From Neurospora tetrasperma FGSC 2508 (lineage: Eukaryota; Ascomycota; Sordariomycetes; Sordariales; Sordariaceae): a DNA stretch of 64,000 nt. The stretch spans positions 62,001 to 126,000 of the forward strand of contig NW_009799099.1 in NCBI RefSeq assembly GCF_000213175.1. Reading direction: 5' to 3'. The position numbers were made by a program, and so were the translations under genes. The notes under the pieces were generated by a model. It was not told the origin of the DNA. It was given only the letters and a program-made list of their open reading frames with translations, and did not search any database. Shown here piece by piece: positions 31,967 through 45,801 of this stretch. The stretch's first letter is position 1. The number at the start of each line of letters is the position of its first letter.

Positions 31967-33878
31967 AAGGCGGAAGCTACCTAGGTATGGGAAAATGAGC
32001 AGAGGAGGTTCATTCAGTTACACAGACAGGATGACAGCTGTGGGCTGTCGTCTGCACTTTTGGCAGCAGGAGGGTTCGTCATAGGACGAAAGCTGCGTTT
32101 ACGTACGGCGTCGTCTGCAAGATTGTCTATCACGACGACGTCTTTGATGGATTGACAAGGCCTACAACTTGGGAAGCATCCATCCGCCTTTCCCGATTTT
32201 CTTTTGGATCGCCCGAGGTTGGCGGACCACATTGTTTGTGTCTTGCATGGACATTTTGTTACGACTTGGCTTGCATCTTAGCTTGGAGTTTACGGATTGT
32301 TTGGTTTCTTGTTTATTGTTGTTGCCCGTGGAGTTTTTCTGTCTGGACTTTTTTTTCCCGTGTCACATTTGGTCTTCGGACTGGTTATTGTCGATCGAAA
32401 CTTCGAAACCATTTTCAACAACTCTCATCGGGAAACACCGGCCAGCAATATGGAGCAATCTTGAATCGTGTCTCCGTCATGCAATGACATCGACATTACC
32501 AATTTCTATGGGACCCTTGTTATGGAGCCACACCCAGTTGGAGCATCTCGCTTCGCCCAGCCGCCGAGGATCCGGGTTCGAGCAGAGGGTTCGGGAAGCA
32601 TGGCATGAATCCGAATCCGGGAGAAGTGGAATCCCAGCATGGCTGTGTCGCCGTGTCGCGAGATGGCAGAAACATTGGACAACCATGTTTGGCAAATGGT
32701 CGGATAATTTCGCCCTTGGCAATCATCGCGACGACATTCTATTTTCGGGGCTATTCGGCGGCGGCGGCGGCAGGCAGAAGAATCGAAGCACGGATCAGGG
32801 GAGGAATCGAGTGTCACTAGAGTGGGAGGCATGATCATCATCATCAGTTCACGGAGGATTTCATTCAACCAACAAAGCATGTTATGGAAATTGGGAGGGG
32901 ACGAACGGAACAGAAAGGAACAGACAAAAGCGACATTACGAACCAGGGATTAGTCGCATGGTCACCTGTCTATGCATAGGGGAGCAAAAAACTTATTATT
33001 TGTTTATTTGTAATTTTTAGTGTTGTTTGGCCGCCAGGTTTTCGATATCGATTTGGCATTTCTGGGAGGGCGGAAAGAATGAAGACAAAAAAAGTTTGAA
33101 CCATATTTCGGATCCTACAAGATTCCAATGCTCGATGTGAAGATGCTTCGTAAATGCTGCTGCCGCATTGTCGACGCGCAGTTCGGGGTTTTAATCGTCG
33201 GCCATGCAACGAGGATTTCAAGTTGCTTGATCAATCCGAGTCGTGCATTCGAGATTATCGCCAATGTCGCAGTTTGAGTGTTGCACTCCCGATCGCAGAC
33301 GACCAAGATCTGGGGAAGCAAGAAAAAGAAAGCAAGCCAACTACCCGATGATATGGTGGTAATATTCGGTTTTGCGGAGTAGCGAGTCTAGAACACTTCC
33401 TTGGTGTTGTGATCAGGACCTCGAACGCGGAACGACGGCAACGAAATCTGGAGACGGGTGCAGCCAAAGTGGAATGCTCGATGGCATGCTTCGGTTAGTG
33501 AACCCTAACCTGAAAATGCAAGCTGTTGAATAACTTGGCACGTGTTTGAGAAGAAGGAGATCACGTGGTTCCGTGCCACGAAGGAGCTTGGGCCAGTCTC
33601 GTCGATTGAGGTCTTGCGGCAGGCAGCTTCTCAAAGCATGCAACGAACTGCCTGCCATCCAAAGTTTCAAACGTCACTGCGATTGACATCGACATTGACA
33701 TTGACGGGCGCGAACAGAACAGACGGAAGACAACGACAACTACATCCCATTTCCCGACCTACCGTCAACGACCTACTTTGAAAGCTACACAGCCCAGCCA
33801 AGGAGGCTGCGTCTACTCTATTCGTACCCTCGCATGCGCACAGGCTAAACTTGGACGCGACACCCACGATTGCCCACC
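31967..33878. other. Intergenic, upstream of cyp6
   Basis: 1.9 kb with no supported gene. It includes a T-rich stretch near 32350 and an AT-rich stretch near 32990-33030. The last part (33690-33878) is the likely promoter and leader of cyp6. Confidence 0.65.
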
Positions 33879-35428
33879 ATGTCGGTTCTCCTTGAGACCA
33901 GCGCCGGCGACATTGTGATTGACCTTTTGGTCGATTACGCGCCCAAAATGTGTGAAAAGTTAGTACTCTCTAGTCTATCCCAACTAACAAGCCACATACT
34001 AACCGTGCCACCAACAGCTTCCTCAAACTCTGCAAGGTCAAATACTACAACTTCTCGCCCATCCACTCCATCCAAAAGTCCTTCTCCTTCCAGACCGGCG
34101 ACCCCCTCGGTCCCTTGTCCTCCGAATCCAATGGCGGACAGTCCATCTGGGGCCTCCTCTCCGGCGACCCCTCCGAAAAGACCTTCCCAGCCCTCTTCCA
34201 CCCCAAACTCAAACACCTCGAGCGTGGCACCGTCAGCATGGCCACCGTCCCGCACCCTTCCGACCCCGATACCCGCCTCGCCGGCTCCCAATTCATCGTC
34301 ACCCTCGGCGACAACACAGACTACCTAGACGGGAAGGCCGCCATCTTCGGCAAGGTCGTCGAAGGCTTTGATGTATTGGAAAAAATCAATGACGCCATCG
34401 TCGACGAGCGCGGCCACCCCCTGGTCGACATCCGCATCAAACACACCGTCATTCTCGACGACCCCTACCCGGACCCGGCCGGCATGCGCGAGCCAAGCGC
34501 TTCACCACCGCCTAGCAAGGCCCAACTAGCCACGGTCCGCATCGCCGAAGGCGAAGAGCTACTAGATGTCGAAGCCAGCGAAGAAGCCGCCGCCGAAGCA
34601 GAACGAAGGCGTCGAGAGCGCGAAGCGGCTGCACAAGCACTCACGCTGGAAATGATGGGCGACCTACCCTTTGCCGAAGTCAAGCCGCCCGAGAACGTCC
34701 TGTTCGTGTGCAAGTTGAACCCGGTGACGACGGACGAAGACCTCGAGCTGATCTTCAGCCGGTTTGGCAAGATTCTGAGCTGTGAAGTAATCAGGGATCA
34801 AAAGACGGGAGACAGTTTGCAGTATGCGTTTATCGAGTTCGAAGACAAAAAGAGCTGCGAGGAGGCTTACTCCAAGATGGACTCGGTGTTGATTGATGAC
34901 CGGAGAATCCACGTGGATTTCAGTCAGAGCGTCAGCAAGCTGAGTGATGTGTGGCGGTCAGAGACGAACTCAAAGAGGAAGAGTGCGGCGAGGAGAGGAG
35001 GGGGTGGAGGATGGGGTGGTGTTGACGAGTTGGAGAAGTGGAGGAAGTATAGAGATGAGGATGTTGAGTGGCGGAATGACGATAGCTATCAGATGGTGCA
35101 CGGAGTGGAGGACTTGAAGGGGAGGAGGCTTGATGGTGATAAGCCTCCTGCTAGGGATTCTCGACCTGATGTTAGTGGTGGCCGTGACAGGTCCATGTCT
35201 AGGCGCAGTAGGAGTCCTCAAAGGGACCGTGACCGGCGGGACGACCGTGACAACAGACGCGGGCCAAGAGATGCTGACCGCCGCCGAGATGATCGAGACT
35301 CGGACCGCAGAGACAGACGCGGCGACCGTAGTCGTGACCGATACCGCGACCGAGACTACAATGACAGGGACCACCGCAGAGGCAGAGACAGAGACAATAG
35401 AGGTCGCGATGACTACAGGAGGAGGTAG
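33879..35428 (+). CDS. cyp6: Cyclophilin-RRM protein (PPIL4 / Cyp6)
   Basis: Nuclear peptidyl-prolyl cis-trans isomerase-like 4, a cyclophilin fused to an RNA-recognition motif and linked to splicing and transcription. Exon 1 is 33879-33958 and exon 2 is 34018-35428; the 59 bp intron has phase 2, two CTAAC sites and joins to form Asn27. The product is 496 residues. Residues 1-172 are the cyclophilin-like domain ([34 protein letters not shown]). Classical active-site positions are altered: SFSFQTGDP replaces the usual FMIQGGDP-type motif, as in this subfamily. An RRM spans about 252-330 ([10 protein letters not shown] as RNP2; YAFIEFED as RNP1). The tail is an RS/RD-type region, Arg/Asp-rich, ending RGRDDYRRR. 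Confidence 0.95.
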
Positions 35429-38400
35429 GCACGCACGCACACACAGCAAACTTGCATTAGGGGGGCATATTCTATCTTTGTCGCCCCAGATCCGCCGCCA
35501 ATCTCTCTCCCCGAAAAAATGCACATTTCGGAACCGAGATCTGCCTTGGCTTGTTACAGTCTGGCTGAATAGGGCTGACACTCGTATGCAATAATGTTGG
35601 GCTACCACCACCACGACTACTTACTCCATCGCTTACGAGCATCCAATTGTCTCGGACCTAACCTAGCTTAATTGGTTTGACACGAACGAAACGAAGACAC
35701 GCGCACCTCTAGCCGACCTTTCAGTTCTCTTCATGCAGACGAGACCTTACGTAAGCTATTTCGCCTCTACGTTGCTTCATGTCTTCGTCAATGTAGACAT
35801 GTTGCACTGCCCGACCTTACAGAGCAAAGGGGGAAAGCAAGTCTCGACAACCGCCGTCTTCCGAAGGTTTGCTTGGACTTACCTCTAGTGTATGGCAGGT
35901 GTCTGCTGATGGATGGGCCAATTGCATGTCAAAGCGCACCTTGCCTCATCATCATCAAAGTCAGCCAACGTTGTACAGAGACTGAAGAGAGCTCGGCAGG
36001 ACTTGCCCGGCTTGGTTTGACGATTACATTCCACCGACCTGTTTCACGTCAACTACTAGGTTTGACTTTGGCGCGCCAGGTGCCAATCAAGGGAGGCATG
36101 TAAAAGCCCCGGGAGGGGAGGCGTATCAGATTGTCAGCTCTGAACTTCTCTCTCGTGCGTAGTGAGTGGGTTTTACTTGCTTTGCGGCCACACAGAAGCT
36201 TTATCGATGCTCTTGTACCTCCTAGCTTGTGATAATATGAACGATACTACACTACACTACACTACGGGGCTACGGCATCTTTACTCCGCCAACGGTATCT
36301 GCTCAGTTCGTCACATTTGATTGCGGATAATGGGCGAAGAGAGGAGGTAATGGGTAGTACAAGGTGCCACTGGCTCGAGGGTCTGGTCGTTGCGATGCAC
36401 CACCTGAAAGAAGCTGGACTTTCACAACTTCCCTCAGAGGGTAGCAGATGCACAACATCAGCCGATGGTTACGCGTTGGCGTCAACGTCAACGGCTGTCC
36501 GCGAATCAAACGATATTGCACATCGCCTTGCCTCCACATCTCCTTCTTCGCTCCTCGTTTCGCGGCAACCTGAAGACTTGAACAAAGCCCAGCCCACGGC
36601 CAGGCGGCCGCCACGCCCTCTGGTCCGTCCGTTTCAACGACCAACGGACAGCAGGCGAAGTCGTACGCGCACACATTCACACACACAATACGCGGCCACC
36701 CACATCCAGCCGTTTACTGCAACGTACCCCTTCCTCATCTTTTCGCTTGTGTCAGGCATACCCGCCGTGTCCCCGATATCAGTTAGATCGTCGGATCGAG
36801 TCCGGCAGATCGTCTACCATTTGGGGTTTCGCTGTTTGGCTATGCTTGTGGATTGAAACAGTGCATTGTGGTGCGAGTGTAGCGGTTGATTTGCAGCATT
36901 GCTGAACAGGTATAGCTCAAGGTTGCCAGTTGATGTCGGAGTTTTCATCATTGATAGCGACAGAGTGTGTCAACAAGGGTGCCAACAATACTAGCACTGC
37001 TTCTTCAAGGCATCGGGAGTATCCTTGCAGGCCTTGTTTGTCTTTTAGGTTTGCCAGGTCTGGGTCAATCTCGTTGGTGATGGTGATTTGCAGGCGACGG
37101 GTAGAAGCGCGCCATCAATCCATCGAGAGCGCAGAAAATGATCGAGGGAGCAGTTGTGGCCATGGATGGGATATGACAATCTGGATTCAGGGAGATAACA
37201 CAGTGGTTTGACACCATTTGGATGGGCCATCGAGATTGTGTCGCCCCAGGGTATTTGCTGGACAAGCGAAGACGGTCGATCGGAACCCTCGACTGCAGCC
37301 ACTTCGGACAGAAAAATCACAGACTCTTTTTTATCCGATCCGAACCCCATGCTCCTTCTGGGCTCCCCTCGAATCAGGTTGCGATGGATGTGTTTCTGAT
37401 GACGCTGGTTTCATACTCTCGTGGCTTGCGGAGACGTGAGAGGCTAGTGTGCGGCGCAAAATCTCGTGTTGCGGGTTTTGATCATGTCAGGGCCACTTCA
37501 ATATCTGCAAGCCACGAGGTTGAAGGGTTCTATCCCAGCTCTGGGCGAGTTCCGAGGAGGTTTGATTTCGGTTGCGACGTGGACAGGGACGACGAAGATG
37601 TCGAGAGGGTGAGAGTAACAGGGCACACAAGTGTTTCCTTGACGGACCTGTAAAATCGGAACTAGCTGTCAGCTTCAAGCTCATTCGTCAACTACGACAC
37701 CATCTCTCATGTCTTGCAGTTTTAGCGGGCAGTACGTGCAACCACTGGGCAACGAGGGGGACGGGTATGTGCATGTCGGGGGGCAGAACAGCAAGGGCAC
37801 ATCAAGAGCTTCGTTGACAGCGCGGACGGCGGATACTGTACCATGGGGTACTGCAATTATCCGAACGCCTTTTCTTCGAGCCTAGGCCGTCCAAATTTTT
37901 CCGCAACGGCAACCCCCCCCCCCCCCCCCAACGACACCCTCAAATTCGAGTGCGGCCATTCGCCAATCTTGTCTTATTGGCATGTGTGTCATCTATCTAT
38001 CCGCACCTCGTGCTGGCGTTTCGTCTCCGAAGATTGATGGAAGGGTCCGTCCGAATAGTCGCTGCCGATTTTGCCGTTGATGCCACACCAACCTGCTTGG
38101 ACGTGAGGCGAAACAGCGACTGGCGGAAGGATTGGAGGACTAGCACCCAACTTCAGATTTAGGGGATCTGCCACGATATGCGGTTCGAGGTTTGGGTTAT
38201 ACGTCATTGGCCGAGGCTCCTTCCGACAAACATACATATTTCAATGCTTCTAGGCTCGCTTCTGGCTTGCTTGGGGGCGCAACATTGGGGCCTGTCATAG
38301 GCTTTCGAGGCTTGGAAGCGTCAAGTCGATACGAACTGCCCTCGTCGGTAATCTTGGCTGCTGATAACGATGTGTTGTATGCTCGGAACTTGACTGTAGG

Positions 38401-41400
38401 GCGTTGCCGAGCCATCGATCATCATCAACGGTCGACAGTCGGGCGATGTATTGGATGGATGTCGGACTGGAGGGTTGGAGACTCTCTCGTGTTTGACGAT
38501 GACAGCTGGCAACTGAAGCAGATTAGGAGTTCAAGTTGCAGTTGCAGGTGCAGTCGCGTGACATGCAAGAGGAAACGACGGACGACTCCCCAACTCCGTT
38601 TCGGGCTTCCTTCCTCCAATCGATCTGATCTAACGACAGTAACTCCTTCCGAAAGACCTCTTTGAACGGGACATGTATCGACGACGTCCAGTCTCGTACC
38701 GCGCCCGTGCACATGAAGGCTCTCGGACCGGACCGAGTGGGCAGGAAGGGGAAGGCAGGGGCCGGCCGATCATTTCAGTGTCAAATGTGAGAATTTCGGA
38801 CGAAAACAATACCTCTACAGTAAGTATCGCACCACTACACTGCCTACACACAGCACTACTATTATGGCGGGACTTTCTGTGTCCAAAAGTAGGTAGAGGC
38901 AGTACTGGAATTCTTCGTTCGAAATGCAGAACATGATGGCATGAGGAATTGACCGTTGGCGCTACTATTCGTGGGCATGCCATGCCTTGGGAAGGAGTCG
39001 TCTGTTGGCAACAAATCGGAAAAGGCAACTGAACCTCATGGCGTGGGCAGCAAGAGATCGCTCACATTTCGTGAGTGCCGGTGCAGGTTCAAGGCGATCA
39101 GATCACTCTCAGCAAAAAAGTGATAGAATCAGGGGTGCCTTCCTTGGGACCTTCCTTGGCTTGGGTTGTTGGTTTGTCCCCGAATCACCCTTGGAAGGGC
39201 TGGCTGGCTGGGGAGGGGGCACTGGGGCGGCGCCCGTTCGCTGCTTCAGTTCTGTTCAATCTCGCCATGCCGTTGTGTTTGCTGTCAACATCATGGAAGG
39301 AGATGATGTCAAGGGGTGTTGGTTTTTCCATGATGCAAACTGACCACCATAGATACTTGCCCCTGTACATGGTAGTATGGCGTCCGTCTTCAATTTCTGG
39401 CCTCTTCCTCAACCTTGGACGATTCTACCTCAATCTGGTATCATTTCATTTGGTCGCGACCAATTGGATTCTTTTTCAGCAAGATGACGACAAGCAGAAC
39501 ATGAGAGGGACCGGACCGATGAAGATTGAACACTTCAAGTTGTTCTACTTTGCTCATTAGCATTAGGTCAGCAAGAGGGAGACCGGCCTGACCTGGCGAT
39601 ACCACGCTAGTGACGCACGACAGACAGCATGAAAAAGCAAACAACAGGCACTGCAGTCACTCGCTCAGTCGCAGTACAACTGGAAGCACAGTGGGGGTAA
39701 TTAGAGGTAGGAGAGAGGGCCGGGGGAAGAACGAGGAAGTACTTTCCTTTTGACAAGAGGGGCATAAGTTCAGGTTCAGCTTATTTGGCATGAGCAACTA
39801 TTCCACCTTGGGCATGTCGCAACACCTTGGCTTTACTAAATGAGGAGGGGGAAACAGCTGAACTCTGACTGCACGTAATTGATTGAATGCCTCTTGTGCC
39901 TGCCAAACAACATTGCACTGACCTGGGGCATCTTCTGTCCTGTCACCTAAACTCCCGGCCGTTGTTTGGCATTGCGCTTTTGCCCACCAAATTCTGTCAC
40001 TTATCACTTTTTTTCTGGCGGAAATCGTCATTTATATCCGTTTGAAGCGTCTGCTCTCATCAGCCTTGCATGAGCGGGGCCAGATGCCGAACGGCCGGTG
40101 CAACATCAACAGACGACAATCGACAATGGACAACACTTCAATTTCCAGCAAGAACAACGAACGGAAAGCAGCGAAAAGAGCAAAGTGGGAGGATTTCTGC
40201 GAACGAAGGACCGGAGCAAAACGAGCAGGGAACTAACGAAGTACAACCTACCCAAGATTTCCTTCCCTCTTTTTCACAGTGTCAGTGTTACACGAAATCT
40301 GCAAATGGGAGGGGTCAATATTCAGGTCACGCACCACTGCACCCATTCAACCAACACCTCGCACTCACGAATCATTGTAATGCATTGCAATCATTCATTC
40401 GGATAGGGGGTCTGCGTCACCTTGAGTTCTCTATCTAGTTCTGTTTCGTTCAGTACAGTTGTTCTCCCAGTTCATCCTCCCCACAGTATTTCCTTCCATT
40501 TCCTTCCCCTCGCAGCACCCCCGTCGCTCAGGGCTGGCTGACATCTGGCCAAAGTGCTTTACTCTCGCTATCTCATCAGATTCCCCCTTCCCCAAGGTGG
40601 ACTGCCCTGTCTGCTCACATCCACACAGCTCACAATCATGGATGGGATCCTCTACCCAGAGATTCTTTCCAGTCGCAGCCCTCATCAGTTACATGCTAGT
40701 CATGTACATATGTACTCGCGTAACACTGGGCTTTCATGTATGTATTTATCATGTCCCTCATGTCTCACACACGTCGTTTGTCCATGTTTCCGAGTGGGAC
40801 AGGGGTTGCTGAGGCAGTCAATGGGCTGGGGATATGAGGCTAGTAGCCCCTCTGTTCGCCTGGCTCGCTATTCTCTTTCTGGTTGTTCAGCAAACATGTG
40901 CTACGACGAGGTCAATAATCCAGTCCATCTGTCACCCATGTCAATCTGAGGTTGGTGACTTGGGTTGCCTATGGACATGAACACGGACGTGGAATTCCCT
41001 CTTTGAGCGAACATATGGATATTTTTTCCGCTTCTCCTTCATCTTTGACATGTTACCTTGAGCTCCTTTTCTGCCATGCATACGATCCATCTTTCCTTCA
41101 GCCTTGGGGGTACTTGTCTGCAAAGGCTTTTGTGCCATTCGCATATAGGGCTACTGCCAAAGGGCAAACACACCTGAAGCTCTCGCACGTATGCTATACC
41201 TGATTAGGCACTCCCTTCGTGTTGTTTCCACTGTGCCTTGGTTTGTATTGACAGAGTTGGATGGCAGCTGGCACTGGGCACTGGGTGTACCTTATGTAGC
41301 TCTATCAAGGTCGAGGGAATGACGATGATGCTGTGTAAACGCCATCGATTTAGATACATGCTACGTTTTCTTTTTCCATACATTTCGCTTTCGAAAACGG

Positions 41401-44034
41401 GATGATAGTGCCAAACCGTTGTCTAGTCAAATCTTATTGGACACAAGCAGGAAAAAGATTCGTTTTCTCAGCACAACTTCCACACATGCTCTCTCGAAAG
41501 TCTTCAATGTGGAGGAGAGTCGGCCATCAGGCGAGGTCGAGGTTAACGCACTGTTTTGGCATCATTCTTTCTCATCGTCCTATCAGATTCCACTCTCATA
41601 CCTATGGCGCATTTCTTCGCCCCCTTCTCCCAGACCCCAGACCAGAACCCCCACCCCTTCTCCCCTGGCCTTCTTTCACAAGGAGAGAGATCTACCTGCC
41701 AGCATCCGAACCGTGAGAAGACCTAAAGGCATCTGGACTTTGCAGACCTTTCTTGGTCTTCCTGCTCTGAGGTATTTCTCCATCAAGAGTTGATGCAAGT
41801 ATCACAAGCGACGGCGGGAAGGAAACCCTCAACTACCACAACAGCCGTCGCCCTTTTTTGACAGCGGAGCCAAATTTCGAAACAAATACGCTTTCACGCG
41901 ATATGATGCTTCCTAACCTTGTATGCGCAACCTTCTGCTTGCTCCAAACCAAGGAGCTGGCGAACCGTCCAATTAGCCACTCCCTATTTTTGTGCACTTG
42001 CACTTTGTTGTACCACAGCTGGGGTCCCGGATTCATGCAGACATGGACAACAGTTACATTTCCTTTTCCCCTTGCCCTTCAGCATGGCACTGAGGTGGGC
42101 TTCCGATGGCTCGCTTCATCCAGAAGTACCCTAGCTTGAGTGCTCGTGCCAGGATGAGGCTGGGACTGGCCGTACTGGAGAAGCCAACGAAGACACAAGC
42201 GTTGCCTTATACCTCTCTATATGCTCCCTAGTCTGGCTACTGCGCCCTATACGCCTGACATAGGGCAGCCCATGCCAAGGAAGCAGGCTGGGGTATGGTT
42301 TGGTATCATATGAGTGTATGCATGAGACGATACGGTTTTTCAGAGATTGTAATTAACCAAGTGGTGTCTGAGGAGATCATACTGTACAGAGATGGCCTCT
42401 CCTGCTTCTTTTATGGCCGCGAGGGGCTCAAGTGCCCTGGCTAAGTGGCCAGACTGCACGATGAAGTGACTACAAACAGAGTATATGCCTATGGTTGGTT
42501 CGTGCTCAGGTATGGACAGTCCGACCAGGGGGGGCTTGTTGATCCTGTCATCAGAGCATGAAGACAACTAGGTGAAGACTTATAACACTTTGGCATCTCC
42601 TGCAACAATTCTTCTTTGTTTTCTGTATCTGTCTTGTCTCTCGTTTCTTTCTCTTTGATTTTCAGACTTCTAGGTCACTGCCTTTCTCAGTTTGGTTGGA
42701 TTTCATATCAACTTGGCTTCCAGGTCACTTGCCCTTTCCTATTGACCGAGCAATCCTCGACATAATCGATCAGTCTTTAATCACTTTCCGCCTGCGGCAC
42801 GGCATCCTCTCGCTTTCTCGCATCACCATACGTCCAAGCCCTTCATTCGAGGATTCCCCAGTCAGACAGACTTGTCCGAGAAACAGAGACACGGCCGCGG
42901 TCACCCGAGTTTTATAGATTCAAGACATTACTACAGCCGTACAGACATACACGACGCACGCACGACTTAAACGTCCGAGTTCACAACCTCTTCACACCGA
43001 GGTCAAGTACGCGAATAAGCGACCTGTCAGGTTGGTCTTTGTCCTTTCTCTCTTCCCCCAGTCCTTTGGAGTTGCTCTTCTTGGTTATCCCGGGGTTGTG
43101 CATCTAGAATAGGCTTTTCGTGCCTGAGTTCCGGGTTGGGGGTTACAAGATGTCCTCGGTGTGTGCCGTTGTGTACAAAATCAAGTGAGCGAAATCCCCG
43201 GAGAGGGGTCACTCGAAGGGAGACGAGGGAAATCCGGAGTGAGAGTGAAATGAACGGGGGGATGGTGTGTGGGACAAAGCTTGACTGGCAGCTCTAGCAT
43301 GAACACTCGCTCACAAAACGTACGTCAATCAGGTCCCAGGTCTCCTATCTAGTAGCTGGAGCGCAACACAAGACACGCATACCTTACGCATTAGGATACC
43401 TAGACAACCATAGACAGCACGTTCTCAGCCAGGCCACCGAGGGATTCTGAGTCTGTTCTCACACCAGCTCTCCTTATCGGGCTTAATCTACCGTGAACAA
43501 TCGAGTCAAGTCCGGATCAAGGGCAATCAGACAGAAAGGATCCAGTCCAGAGTCTGCCCCGTCTGCATTTGGCGCTGCTGTGTCCGATCACCACCCACTC
43601 AGAACACATCCACCCCACCTTCACGCTTCCTAGGAGTCCGAACCAGACGAACAGTTTCTTCGTAACTTTCCACAGCATTGTCACCTCTCTAGCAATAACT
43701 CACATCCCTGTTACCAGCTGCAGCAGTTCGAAGAGGTCACCCTGCAGCACCTAGCCCCTACGAGCTACCACCGCCGAGCAAGTCTCTCGGGACCTGCACA
43801 CCACTGCCTCTTGCAAGGATCAGTCCCTGATCGGTGTCTAACAACGACGCCAGGCGGAGTTTCAAGGCTTTTGATCGCCATCAGAAATCTGACACGGGCA
43901 AATCCTATCAGTTCAGGCCAAAAGGCAAAAGGGTTGCAAGCAAAGTCCGATCAGGCAAAACAGAGAGACAGGTTACGGTTTTGAGGTTTAGCTAGGTGTG
44001 GCTGGAAAGACATCGGACGAAACAACATAAGGAA
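35429..44034. other. 8.6 kb gene-free region upstream of a Zn2Cys6 regulator
   Basis: The longest gene-free stretch of the window. Short frames occur on both strands, but none has domain likeness or clear coding bias. Simple sequence includes (ACTAC)4 at 36246-36265 and a run of 17 C at 37913-37929. The segment 42600-42670 is T/C-rich, as in fungal promoters and leaders, and the leader of the transcription factor may begin there. No transposon remnants are recognised. Confidence 0.6.
37913..37929 (+). repeat. Homopolymer C17
   Basis: An uninterrupted run of 17 C bases in non-coding sequence. Its length is likely to be polymorphic or subject to sequencing error. Confidence 0.85.
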
Positions 44035-45801
44035 ATGGTGTCCCAGACCTGCTATACCCCTCCCCATCACGGCCACCACACACACGATCAAAGACGATAT
44101 AGTAGTCGCGCCGGCCCACCTTACTTTTGCCACGGCGGTCCATATTCTACCGAAGCACGTAGGAGCTACTCTTCTTCGGAGCACCACTCTGCCCACCCCC
44201 ACCACGGACATCACTCGCAAGGAAGATTAGGCTCAGCGTCTGTTGCACTCGGTGTTGGAGCCCTTAGCATGTCTGATCAAGGATCTTCGTCGGCGATAGA
44301 TGCGGAGTCGCAGCCGCAGAGAAAGAGAATTGCTGTTGCTGTACGTTTAGCCCCTCGAGGACATTTCGCCCCACGTCGACCTTGGATACCTTTCGTTGAG
44401 AAAAACTGACAACCACCAGTGCGGACGTTGTCGCAAACGCAAAATCCGATGCAGCGGTGACCCGGGCCAAGGTCAACCCTGCACGAACTGCAAGAACGCA
44501 GGGGTAGAGCAGTGTCTATTTCTTCGGGTTAGTACAGACTGGCCTTGCTTCTTCAGTTCTGTCTGTGCCTCCATCACTAACCCTTCTTGTGTCTGCCACA
44601 GGTCTCGTCCCGCGACATTCCCTTGAAGCCCGATACATCCTCTGACTTTGGGTACTCGGTCGATGACGCCCGCCTCTATGCCAACAAACATACCATGAGC
44701 CCGGCCTCTCTCCACTACAGCCAACATCCCGGAGCCGTTGGCATCGGCGGCCTTCCTGGCACAGCGGAGGATCCTCTGATGGCTCAATACAGTCGTGGTT
44801 ACGCATACGGTCACCATCAAGCTCCGCCGCCGACCAGTCATAAACAGTACTTTCCTGCCACAGCCTCATACGCCTCAGCCCCCAACCCCTACGGCGATCC
44901 TACCGCGGTTGGCGTGTCTGGTCAATTCGGTGATTATACTGCAGCGGGATACCCGCCAGTGCATGCTATGACTCATGAGTCAGTCGGTATCGTACCTAGT
45001 TGGGGTTCTGCTGCCAGAAAGACCCCTTACGGTGGAGTGTATATGGACTCAACTCCTGAGTCTTACGGGGGGTACCAAAGCTCGAACCTCGTCCATCGCC
45101 CGGCACATCATGGTGCTCACCACGGCCACGGAACTCCTACAACCGAATCCCAATCTCCCAACTTCTCTTTCTCTGGCGTAGCTGCGTCCCTACCTACAAC
45201 CAGCACAGGCGCCGACCGATTGTTGCCGAACCCCACAGCCGGCACCTCTCGCTCCTCTCTCCCTTACCCGGGCGCAGCTATCAAGACCTCCCAACCTGGA
45301 GTGTCAAGCACTCTCGCCGACGTCGCTGCTTCCGCAACTGCCTACGGGGGCTTCGATGGTCTCTCGGCGTCTTACGGATCAGCCAGCACCGCCAGCGCTG
45401 GTCACTCTTCCTCTGTCCGTTCTCACTCTACCTCTACGGATACCTACCACACCTCGGTTTCAGGAGCAAGCGCGGGTGCTGGGGAGCCTCAAAGCATCTT
45501 TGGCGAAGAAGGAAGAAGCTTGCAGAGCCAGGGGTCGGCATTTGACATGAACACTTATACTGCGGAGCCGCTGTCTTCGGTTTCCTCGAGTAACAGGAGA
45601 GACTCAATCGGGTCTTCGGCAGCTGGTAGCGGAACATTGGCCAACAGTCTGTCGAATGGACAGGCGTATGTGCCTAGTGAGAGTGTAGTGCAGGTCGGCG
45701 GCCCTGACCATCATGTTGGCCATCATGGGGTCTACGAGCAGCAACGTCACCAGGCACTTGCTGATGGACACAGGGCGGCTTCGCTTGCGAGCCACCGCTG
45801 A
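44035..45801 (+). CDS. Zn(II)2Cys6 fungal transcription factor
   Basis: Nuclear DNA-binding regulator, 537 residues. Exons are 44035-44340, 44420-44527 and 44602-45801; introns are 79 and 74 bp, both phase 0. The cluster is C-x2-C-x6-C-x9-C-x2-C-x7-C, from CGRCRKRKIRC to the sixth Cys, preceded by the basic stretch QPQRKRIAVA. Exon 2 is exactly the zinc cluster. The N-terminal 60 residues are His/Ser/Tyr-rich; after the cluster comes a long Ser/Thr/Gly/Tyr-rich region typical of activation domains. No middle homology (fungal-specific) domain is seen. The target and pathway are unknown. The start at 44035 is the first ATG after an in-frame upstream segment without ATG; a start further upstream through another exon cannot be excluded. 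Confidence 0.88.

Noticed and set aside
36317-36856. 179-codon plus frame in the large intergenic region
   Set aside because: It begins without an ATG, is low in complexity and has no domain likeness.
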